A DNA stretch of 15,094 bases from assembly GCA_029310945.1 (NCBI GenBank), contig JARJFC010000069.1:1-15094 (forward strand), read 5' to 3'. The notes under the pieces are model-generated. The model ran no database searches, had not been told where the DNA came from, and saw only the letters and a program-made list of their open reading frames with translations. The position numbers and the translations under genes are program-made. Positions within the stretch are counted from its first letter, which is position 1; each line of letters opens with the position of its first letter. The DNA comes from Leptospira sp. 96542 (lineage in GTDB: Bacteria; Spirochaetota; Leptospiria; Leptospirales; Leptospiraceae). Positions 6,002 to 12,684 of the stretch are shown in pieces.

Positions 6002-7576
6002 ATGAGAAAACTGAATTTTTTTCTAGCTCTCATTGCGATTTCTTTATCCCTGATTCTATTCATTCAACAAAAAGAATACAAATGGAATCAGCTCCAAAAT
6101 ATCTATAATATATTCTCAGGTTCTAAAACATTTTCCTTTGATGATGTTGATAGAATTACGAAAACAAAATTACACGAGCCATATTCACCAACTCCAAATT
6201 ACAAGATCCAAGGTTTAGATGGAATTAGTTATGACGATTATAGACAAATTGTTTTCAAACCTGAAATTGCAATTTGGAAAAACTTAGCTCTCCCTTTCCA
6301 ATTACAATTTTTCCATCCTGGCCACATTTACTCGAATGGTATCAAAGTATTCGAAATTATTGACGAGGTTCCTCGTGAAATTATTTACGATGCATCTCGA
6401 TTTGATTTTGGAACACTTAAACTTCCTGATAATTTTGCAGAGGAATCAAAAAATCTCCGTTATACGGGATTTCGAGTCCACTACCCGATCAACGCAGAAA
6501 ACAGCTTAGAAGAATTTATAGTGTTCCAAGGTAGTTCCTATTTTCGTATATCTTCGAAAAACCAAGTTTATGGTTTATCAGCAAGAGGCCTTGCAATTAA
6601 CACTGGTTTGCCTGAAAAAGAGGAGTTCCCGATTTTTGATAGATTTTATATCCGTAGACCTAAAAAAAATGATACTTCTATTCAGATTTTTGCTACCCTC
6701 AACAGTGAGTCAGTGGTTGGCACTTATGAATTTCTAATCACTCCAGGCGAACCTTCAGAAGCAGAGGTAAAAGCAAAAATTTACCTTCGAAAAAAAATCA
6801 AACGTCTTGGATTTGCACCTCTAACATCGATGTATTTGTATGGAGAGTCGGATAACCCGATCAGAGGCAACGTCCATCCAGAAGTTCATGACTCAGATGG
6901 CTTACTCATCGAAAAACCAAACTCTAACTGGGAGTGGAGACCTCTTATCAATCCAAAACAAACCACTATCACAAAACTACCGTTAGACAACCCCATTGGA
7001 TATGGACTCATCCAAAGGGACAGAAAATTCAAAAGTTACCAAGATGAAATCATGAAATACCATCTGCGACCAAGCGCTTGGGTTACTCCTACTTCCCAAT
7101 GGGGAAAAGGGAATTTATACCTTTTAGAAATTGCGACCTATTTAGATTCAGATGATAATATTGGTGTATTTTGGGAACCTATAGTTGCACCATCACTTAA
7201 TATACCTTTTGAATATTCCTATCGCCTAACATTTCAAGACTTATCACCTAACCACCATAAACTTGGCAAGGTTTCTTCCTTCTTTAAAGGCAACGACCCC
7301 TTGTACCCTAACCAAAAAATATACACTTTGTATTTTAGGGGGGATATCATCAAAGAAATACCGAAGGACTCACCTCCTATTCCAGTTATCGCCAATTCAA
7401 AAATAGACACAAATAACATTCGTTACAAAATGGAAAAAATTTCAGAATTAGACCAATGGCGGTTGACCATCCACTTTGTTCCGGTAAATGATGAGTCGGA
7501 GTGGCAGATAAAATTAAAAAGTAACCAGACTGATCTGACAGAAACCTGGATTTATCGTGACGGGTTATCAAAATAA
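6002..7576 (+). CDS. opgG: Periplasmic glucan biosynthesis protein OpgG (MdoG)
   Basis: A 524-residue OpgG-family protein that acts in the periplasm on the linear beta-1,2-glucan made by OpgH; the OpgG/OpgD family is related to beta-1,2-glucanases. E. coli OpgG has 511 residues. A hydrophobic N-terminal segment (about 5-21) is an export signal or anchor; no cleavage motif is convincing. Family blocks appear in order: FSFDDV (44-49), YDDYRQIVFKPE near 77-88, GSSYFR then QVYGLSARGLAINTGLP (177-204), YLRKKIKRLGFAPLTSMYLYG (261-281), PEVHDSDGLLI (293-303), EWRPLINPKQ (311-320), HLRPSAWVTP (354-363) and DDNIGVFWEP (384-393). No Shine-Dalgarno sequence precedes the ATG; the bases before it (TCTCCTT) are pyrimidine-rich. 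The stop shares one base with the next start (TAATG), so the operon is translationally coupled. Confidence 0.95.
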   Translation: MRKLNFFLALIAISLSLILFIQQKEYKWNQLQNIYNIFSGSKTFSFDDVDRITKTKLHEPYSPTPNYKIQGLDGISYDDYRQIVFKPEIAIWKNLALPFQLQFFHPGHIYSNGIKVFEIIDEVPREIIYDASRFDFGTLKLPDNFAEESKNLRYTGFRVHYPINAENSLEEFIVFQGSSYFRISSKNQVYGLSARGLAINTGLPEKEEFPIFDRFYIRRPKKNDTSIQIFATLNSESVVGTYEFLITPGEPSEAEVKAKIYLRKKIKRLGFAPLTSMYLYGESDNPIRGNVHPEVHDSDGLLIEKPNSNWEWRPLINPKQTTITKLPLDNPIGYGLIQRDRKFKSYQDEIMKYHLRPSAWVTPTSQWGKGNLYLLEIATYLDSDDNIGVFWEPIVAPSLNIPFEYSYRLTFQDLSPNHHKLGKVSSFFKGNDPLYPNQKIYTLYFRGDIIKEIPKDSPPIPVIANSKIDTNNIRYKMEKISELDQWRLTIHFVPVNDESEWQIKLKSNQTDLTETWIYRDGLSK

Positions 7577-7920
7577 TGGATGCATTAGAATTTTACCAAA
7601 AAACAAGAGTGTATCTCAAATTTATGGGCTTAGAGGATGAATTGAAAATTTCGAATTTACTAATTAGCTTTGAGAAAACTAACTCTGGATTGTATGACTG
7701 GAAATTATGGATGCATTTTTTAGAGACCAATTCACTCATCCAGGAAAAACCTGCGTCTTCTCATATCAAACAATGGCAATTTGGGTCGATGACACCAAAA
7801 GAACACTACTACTTAAAAGGCAAAAACTTGCATAAACAAAAATTAGACCATCTAAAGCCGATTTTCATTGTTTGTTCAATTTTGTTTTGGAGTTTAGTAT
7901 ACTACTTTTTATTATTCTGA
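7576..7920 (+). CDS. Small tail-anchored protein of unknown function between opgG and opgH
   Basis: A 114-residue protein I do not recognise. Residues 1-93 are soluble and rich in Lys, Leu and aromatics (FYQKTRVYLKF, LYDWKLWMHFLE, IKQWQFGSMTPKEHYYLKG). Residues 95-114 form one hydrophobic helix at the extreme C-terminus (FIVCSILFWSLVYYFLLF). No signal peptide is present, so the expected topology is tail-anchored in the inner membrane with the soluble part in the cytoplasm. The ATG uses the last base of the opgG stop, and its own stop lies 5 bases before the opgH ATG, so it is locked into the glucan operon. No acyl-carrier-type Asp-Ser-Leu motif is seen. The likely role is an OpgH partner at the membrane. 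The gene is well supported by spacing; function is inferred from context only. Confidence 0.75.
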   Translation: MDALEFYQKTRVYLKFMGLEDELKISNLLISFEKTNSGLYDWKLWMHFLETNSLIQEKPASSHIKQWQFGSMTPKEHYYLKGKNLHKQKLDHLKPIFIVCSILFWSLVYYFLLF

Positions 7921-7925
7921 ATATT

Positions 7926-9983
7926 ATGATATTATTTCGCAGATTCCTTTTTCTATGTTGTTTAACACTCCCAATGATTTGGGCGCTCATGCTATTTTTT
8001 CAAATTTCATCATTCAGAGGATTTGAAATTACAGAATATTATCAATTTTTGACACTTCTATTTCTCCTCCCTACACTCTCTTATGGCGCAACAACTGCCC
8101 TTTTCGGATTTGTTCAAAACAGAAAGAAAAATGGTGATAAAACATTAATCTCTAACACAACAAATCAATATTCTCATTACCCGATCGAAAATGTTTCAAC
8201 AGCCGTTGTCATGCCAATCTACGAAGAAGATACAAATTCTACTTTTTCCAGAATTCAAATTATGTATGAGAATTTAGTAGAAAATGGTAAGAACCAAAAT
8301 ATTGACTTTTACATTTTGAGCGACACGAGAACACCAGAACACTGGATCAAAGAAGAATTTGCCTACACACAGTTATGTGAAACTCTTAAAAATTATAAAA
8401 ACATCCATTACCGTAGAAGAAAAAATAATCTAAATGGCAAAAGTGGTAATATTGCAGACTTCTGCCGACGTTGGGGCAAACAATACGAATATATGATTAT
8501 TTTGGATGCTGATAGTTTTATGACCCGAAACTTAGCAGAAGATCTGATCAAACTTATGGAGCTACATCCGAACATTGGAATATTGCAAACTGCAAACCAA
8601 CTGTTCCGATCCAAAACAGTATACCAATCACTCACACAGTTTAATGCGGCACTCTTCGGCTCAATCTTTCATAGTGGTGCACATTATTGGCAACAAAATT
8701 CTTCTGGCTATTGGGGGCATAATGCAATTGTCAGAATCAAACCATTTATGGAGCATTGTGCACTTCCACAACTTCCTGACTACGGCGCTCTAGGAGGCAA
8801 AATTTTGAGCCACGATACTGTGGAAGCTGCCCTCATGAGGAAAGCTGGTTATGATGTAGTGTGTGCTTATAATTTAACAGGAAGTTTTGAAGAGAACCCA
8901 CCAAATTTGATAGATTCTTTGAAGAGGGATCAACGTTGGTGCCAAGGTAACCTGCAACATTTTTGGTTTTTGTTTGGCAAAAAAATACCATTCACGAACC
9001 GAATACAAATTTTTCTTGGTATATTAGCATATCTTAATGCGCCAATCTGGGCTTCTTATATTGGTTTAAGCATTTGGAACTATGCGCAGGATTCAAAATT
9101 CCTCAACTATTCAATGTTACCAGAGGAATTTGACTATTTTAAGAAAGAAATTTATGATCCGCTCTATTTCAAATTATTGATTTTGTCAATTTCACTCTTA
9201 TTTTTACCGAGGCTACTAGGTTATTTGGATGCTATACTTTCAAAACGTAAAAATAAATTTGGAGGTTTTTGGAATGTTAGTTTTGGTTTTACGCTTGAGA
9301 CATTGGTTTCCATAATTACAGCACCAATACATCTGGTGTATTTTTCTGTATTCGTCTTAAGTACAGTCTTCAATAAAAAGATATTTTGGGAGCCTCAAAA
9401 TAGAGACGCAAATTCTCAATATAGTTTCTCATACACAACCTCTTCCTTTTTCGGAATCACTTTACTTGGAATTGCTTCCGCCTATATTAGTTTCGAATAT
9501 TCAGAGATACTATTTTATTCTACAATGCCAATTTGGATTGGTTGGATACTTTCCATTCCTTTAGTTTATTTTACCGGGTTTCCCAAGTTCAGAAAATTTC
9601 ATCTTTTCCAAACAAACGTGGATACCAATCCTGCATCTGAAATCAAAGCACTCAATTCATTATTGGATAAACAAAACGATTCGAAAATAACAGGCAAAGA
9701 ATTTTTCTATGCACTAATTCACCCATATTATTATAAATTGCATAAACAAATGCAAGGTGACAAAAAATCCAGTCCAAAACAAAACCTAAATTATGAATCA
9801 GAAATTAAAAACCTAATCCATAATGGTCCAAATAATGTGCACTCCAAAGTACTATCAAAAATACTCACCGATAAATCACTTATCGAGGCAGCTCATTTAG
9901 AATTTTGGCAATCTAATCCGACAACCTGGGCGCCTTATTTTCAAAATATTTGGAAAGAATTCAACCCATCTTATTTTCCATGA
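7926..9983 (+). CDS. opgH: Glucan glucosyltransferase OpgH (MdoH)
   Basis: An inner-membrane family 2 glycosyltransferase that polymerises the beta-1,2-glucan backbone from UDP-glucose and passes it to the periplasm. From ATG 7926 it has 685 residues, against about 847 in E. coli. After two N-terminal helices (RRFLFLCC..., YYQFLTLLFLLP) comes the catalytic domain: VVMPIYEED, FYILSD, YRRRKNNLNGKSGNI, the DAD metal motif (194-196), GYWGHNAIVR, LSHDTVEAALMRKAGYDV and RDQRWCQGN (the family's R/QxxRW site, about 334-342). Several C-terminal helices and a cytoplasmic tail follow. The frame stays open upstream to TTG 7872, inside the preceding gene, giving 703 residues. I prefer ATG 7926 because ILFRR then matches the start of TM1 in E. 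coli OpgH. The N-terminal cytoplasmic region of the E. coli enzyme is absent. The 3' end overlaps the convergent hydrolase gene by 23 nt. Confidence 0.93.
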   Translation: MILFRRFLFLCCLTLPMIWALMLFFQISSFRGFEITEYYQFLTLLFLLPTLSYGATTALFGFVQNRKKNGDKTLISNTTNQYSHYPIENVSTAVVMPIYEEDTNSTFSRIQIMYENLVENGKNQNIDFYILSDTRTPEHWIKEEFAYTQLCETLKNYKNIHYRRRKNNLNGKSGNIADFCRRWGKQYEYMIILDADSFMTRNLAEDLIKLMELHPNIGILQTANQLFRSKTVYQSLTQFNAALFGSIFHSGAHYWQQNSSGYWGHNAIVRIKPFMEHCALPQLPDYGALGGKILSHDTVEAALMRKAGYDVVCAYNLTGSFEENPPNLIDSLKRDQRWCQGNLQHFWFLFGKKIPFTNRIQIFLGILAYLNAPIWASYIGLSIWNYAQDSKFLNYSMLPEEFDYFKKEIYDPLYFKLLILSISLLFLPRLLGYLDAILSKRKNKFGGFWNVSFGFTLETLVSIITAPIHLVYFSVFVLSTVFNKKIFWEPQNRDANSQYSFSYTTSSFFGITLLGIASAYISFEYSEILFYSTMPIWIGWILSIPLVYFTGFPKFRKFHLFQTNVDTNPASEIKALNSLLDKQNDSKITGKEFFYALIHPYYYKLHKQMQGDKKSSPKQNLNYESEIKNLIHNGPNNVHSKVLSKILTDKSLIEAAHLEFWQSNPTTWAPYFQNIWKEFNPSYFP

Positions 9984-10926
9984 GTTTCCAATAATAGGAA
10001 TCTCTCTTTATATTTTCGATAAATCCGCAGTGCCCTCCTTTTTCTTCAATTATTACATTCAAATACTTTGATTTTGGAATATTTAAAAAATTCTCCCATG
10101 GAATGACAGGATCATCTTTTGCTGAAAGCACCAAACAAGGTACTTTTATGGCAGAGAATATAGCTTCACTTAATGTGTAGGAGGCAAAATAATCATCTAC
10201 TGATTTGTAATTAGAAAAATCTTTTACCATTTTTTCTGTTAAATCCATAACTGATTGATAACTATTCAAATCTCCGAATGAATACAAATGTGGAAAAAAA
10301 TTCTGTTTTTTTAACAGAGAAGTTTTCCAAGATTTAAGAAAATACTTTCTTAGAATGGGATTATTATCCATTTTTATCGTCGCCAGTTTTGGATCCAAAG
10401 CTGGACTAAAGGAAAAACAATATTTCAAATTCGGGATTTTGTTCTTCTTATTTTCTAACGAGTGTTTGGTTGCGATTCTCAGCGCAAAATTCCCACCCAA
10501 AGAAAATCCTGCCATATAGAATGGGCCTAATTTTTTATAACGATTTGCTAATATTCCAACGGCTTCATAAGTTTCCTTTAATAAACTACCGTTAAATAAA
10601 CCCTCATTTAGATGGTGAGTATCTCCATGGTCTCTCAAATTTAATCGAATGATATTGAATCCTCTATTAAAAAAATGCTGTGCCGTTCTTACGATGTAAC
10701 TCGAATGGATGCTGCCTTCCCAACCATGGAGCAAAAACAAACAACCTTTTGCTTTCGAGTTAATATGAATTTGGGCAAGTAAAACAATGCCTTCGGAAGT
10801 TTTAGCCGAATCCCATTTTCCCAAATCCAAAAATGGCAACTTTTTGTCTCGATTGGATTTATAGGAAGCAAGAAAGGATTGTACCATTGATGCGGACAAT
10901 AATTTGGGTGGTTTGAATTGATTCAT
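9961..10926 (-). CDS. YheT-like alpha/beta hydrolase
   Basis: A 321-residue alpha/beta hydrolase, probably a cytoplasmic esterase of the YheT/EMB8-like group. The oxyanion segment is FLLHGWEGS (64-72), the nucleophile elbow GFSLGGN gives Ser142, the acid is in SAKDDPVIPW (Asp271 or Asp272), and the base is His299 in EEKGGHCGF. RLNLRDHGDTHHLNEGLF (94-111) is characteristic of the YheT group. The length matches the family (about 320-340). Substrate is unknown; short- or medium-chain esters are the usual guess. There is no signal peptide. Its ATG overlaps the stop of the upstream EAL gene by 4 nt (ATGA), so the two are co-translated. The 3' end overlaps opgH in antisense. Confidence 0.9.
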   Translation of the reverse strand: MNQFKPPKLLSASMVQSFLASYKSNRDKKLPFLDLGKWDSAKTSEGIVLLAQIHINSKAKGCLFLLHGWEGSIHSSYIVRTAQHFFNRGFNIIRLNLRDHGDTHHLNEGLFNGSLLKETYEAVGILANRYKKLGPFYMAGFSLGGNFALRIATKHSLENKKNKIPNLKYCFSFSPALDPKLATIKMDNNPILRKYFLKSWKTSLLKKQNFFPHLYSFGDLNSYQSVMDLTEKMVKDFSNYKSVDDYFASYTLSEAIFSAIKVPCLVLSAKDDPVIPWENFLNIPKSKYLNVIIEEKGGHCGFIENIKRDSYYWKLMENKMG

Positions 10927-12110
10927 TCTACTCCAATCAAAACATCTATAAAAAATGAAAATCCCATATCATTTACTTTCGAGAATACGATAACATTTTT
11001 TTTTAGATCCTTATCCCAATATGGATCGCTCACCTGCCAGCGACCAGGATCTCTAAACACTTGTTTTACATGTTTATAAAAAAAAGGCATATAAGACCAA
11101 TTTTTCTGAACCATTAGAATATTTTCTATAAAATCAAATTTCCCAATCCTCTGGTAATAGGATGACACTTGTGTGCCAACACTATCAGTTATGTAAACCC
11201 TTTGGATCGCAGGGTGTAGTTTAAAAAAAATGTTTGGATCTATGACGATTCGATTACCGATTGAAACTGTCTTTAAATCTGATTCATCTAATTTGTTTTG
11301 TATCGTTTTTTCAAATTCGATTTCTTTTGAAACTTCAATTCTTTTGGAATGATGATACTGTTCTAAATAAGGGATCATCTTATCTTTGATACCTTGTTTT
11401 GAAATATTAAAGTCGGATGGTCTACCCAAAAAATATCCCTGAAGTAAACTTGCCCCAGACTCAATTGCCCTGTACAATTCAATTTCTGTTTCAATGCCTT
11501 CAAATAATAATTCGGAACCTATCCCCAATGCAATTTGTTTCAAATATTCTAATATAGACTGAAACTCTCGTTTTTCAATTGCATTTTTGAGTAAATTAAG
11601 GTCTACCTTGATGATATCAGGTTTTATGGCACCTAATCTTTCTAAGTTGGATGACTCAGTTCCAACATCATCAAGTGCAATTTTAAAACCTTCTTCCCTC
11701 AGAAGTTCAACGCCAGCACTGAGTACTTCTATGCTATAAGAACTCAGTTTTTCTGTAATTTCTACGACAATTTGGCTGGGAGGAATGCCAAAAGACCGAA
11801 CCATATTTCCTATGGGAAGCTGACCCGATTTACTTTCTTCGAATTCCAAAATAACTTGGTCAGGGCTCATATTGATGAACAGTAAATCATGAGAATTGAC
11901 AAGATTTCCAAAGGCTAGCCCAAGAAGGATTCGATCCAATTCGGTAAGTCTTTCCACCGTAGTCCTTGGATCTACAAATTCTGCAACGGGTACAAGATTA
12001 CCATCTGGTAAACGAAGGCGTCCGAGGGACTCAAATCCAACAACGTCACAATCTTCCACTGAAAATATGGGCTGGAAGACTGGCATGAAGTTTTGATACT
12101 GGGAAATCAA
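10923..12110 (-). CDS. EAL-domain c-di-GMP phosphodiesterase with C-terminal YkuI-type sensor domain
   Basis: A 395-residue soluble protein. The EAL domain (about 8-250) should hydrolyse c-di-GMP to pGpG. Metal and catalytic positions look intact: Glu27 in the signature, here ESLGRL instead of EALxR, Asn80 in FINMSP, Glu117 in VVEITE, Asp147-Asp148 in LDDVGTES, Lys168 in IIKVD, Glu204 in FEGIE, and Gln224 in LLQGYFLGRP. Loop 6 reads DDVGTESS rather than DDFGTGYSS. The C-terminal ~130 residues (IQRVYITDSVGTQVS, KNWSYMPFF, SDPYWD, FSFFIDV) match the EAL-associated PAS/Cache-like domain of Bacillus YkuI, so ligand control is likely. Start is TTG at 12110, fixed by GAGGGG seven bases upstream. 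The gene overlaps the downstream hydrolase by 4 nt. Confidence 0.92.
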   Translation of the reverse strand: MISQYQNFMPVFQPIFSVEDCDVVGFESLGRLRLPDGNLVPVAEFVDPRTTVERLTELDRILLGLAFGNLVNSHDLLFINMSPDQVILEFEESKSGQLPIGNMVRSFGIPPSQIVVEITEKLSSYSIEVLSAGVELLREEGFKIALDDVGTESSNLERLGAIKPDIIKVDLNLLKNAIEKREFQSILEYLKQIALGIGSELLFEGIETEIELYRAIESGASLLQGYFLGRPSDFNISKQGIKDKMIPYLEQYHHSKRIEVSKEIEFEKTIQNKLDESDLKTVSIGNRIVIDPNIFFKLHPAIQRVYITDSVGTQVSSYYQRIGKFDFIENILMVQKNWSYMPFFYKHVKQVFRDPGRWQVSDPYWDKDLKKNVIVFSKVNDMGFSFFIDVLIGVE

Positions 12111-12117
12111 CGTCCTA

Positions 12118-12125
12118 CCCCTCTT
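12118..12125 (-). promoter_or_regulatory. Ribosome binding site fixing the TTG start of the EAL gene
   Basis: The minus strand reads AAGAGGGG, then seven bases, then TTG at 12110. This strong Shine-Dalgarno match favours the TTG over the next in-frame ATG (residue 9), which would cut into the EAL domain's first strand. Confidence 0.65.
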
Positions 12126-12142
12126 TTCTTACCAAATTCTGT

Positions 12143-12166
12143 TTTATTGAATTTTATTTCAATAAA
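12143..12166. promoter_or_regulatory. Perfect palindrome in the divergent promoter of the EAL and lipoprotein-kinase units
   Basis: TTTATTGAA (12143-12151) and its exact complement TTCAATAAA (12158-12166) surround a 6-bp centre. The 24-bp element lies midway between the two divergent starts, 33 bp from the EAL start and 68 bp from the lipoprotein start. It is more likely an operator than a terminator, as it has no GC-rich stem. The binder is unknown. Confidence 0.45.
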
Positions 12167-12234
12167 TTAAACAAATTCCCATGCCATTTCACAGGAATCG
12201 TTGACAATGGAACGGAACCAATCACTCTCCAAGG

Positions 12235-12684
12235 ATGAAAACAATTTCTATCCTATTTTGTTTTTTGATTCTTGTGGGGTGTGCGGCATACACAGCCTGG
12301 CATTCCGAATGGAGAACTCTTGGCAATCAGGAATATTTTTTTGCATCCATACAAGCCAAAGCGAGTGCGAAGGCCACGCAGTCAGGTAGTCTTGCCATGC
12401 GTAGAACCACCTGTGTGGATGCAACAAATCTACTTTCCACCTCATCAAAGTTAACTGCAACTTTAGTAGATTTTGAAAAGTATGAATTGACCGAAACTGA
12501 ATTAAAAGATTTAGGTAGATTGATCGCTTTGTACAAAATAAAACCAAAACAAGAAAGTTGCCAATCTAGCACTGGAAGTGGTTTTTTTGCTAACCCTGCT
12601 TGGGAAACTTGCGAATGTCTGTATTCTATTGAATATCCAGGTGGACGCAAAAAATTCAGAGAAGACTTAACTCAAGTTAAATGA
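12235..12684 (+). CDS. Small lipoprotein, Leptospira-type, unknown function
   Basis: A 149-residue exported lipoprotein. The signal peptide MKTISILFCFLILVGC ends in a lipobox with lipidated Cys16 (Leu, Val, Gly before Cys), which suits the relaxed spirochaetal consensus. The mature part has four more cysteines (60, 109, 126, 128), including a CxC pair in ETCECLYSIEY, suggesting disulphides or metal binding. A segment AKASAKATQSGSLAMRRTTC (41-60) resembles Ala-rich stretches in small leptospiral lipoproteins, but I cannot name the family. AAGG directly abuts the ATG, too close for a standard Shine-Dalgarno sequence. Its stop overlaps the start of the downstream histidine kinase (ATGA), so the two are co-translated and may act together. 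Confidence 0.8.
   Translation: MKTISILFCFLILVGCAAYTAWHSEWRTLGNQEYFFASIQAKASAKATQSGSLAMRRTTCVDATNLLSTSSKLTATLVDFEKYELTETELKDLGRLIALYKIKPKQESCQSSTGSGFFANPAWETCECLYSIEYPGGRKKFREDLTQVK

Noticed and set aside
7872..7925. TTG start extending opgH by 18 residues into the preceding gene
   Set aside because: No Shine-Dalgarno sequence supports it, and the ATG at 7926 aligns with the start of the first helix of OpgH. It remains possible.
12171..12186. Sigma-54-like element on the minus strand upstream of the EAL gene (TGGCAT followed by TTTGT)
   Set aside because: The GG at -24 is present but the essential GC at -12 is TG here, so it does not fit the GG-N10-GC rule.
12201..12206. Consensus -35 TTGACA before the lipoprotein gene
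   Set aside because: The bases 16-18 bp downstream (around 12223-12230) are CT-rich with no -10 resemblance, and the gene begins too soon after.
12248..12650. Antisense frames of 99 and 107 codons across the lipoprotein gene
   Set aside because: They lack signal, domain or codon support and overlap a clear lipoprotein with a lipobox on the plus strand.
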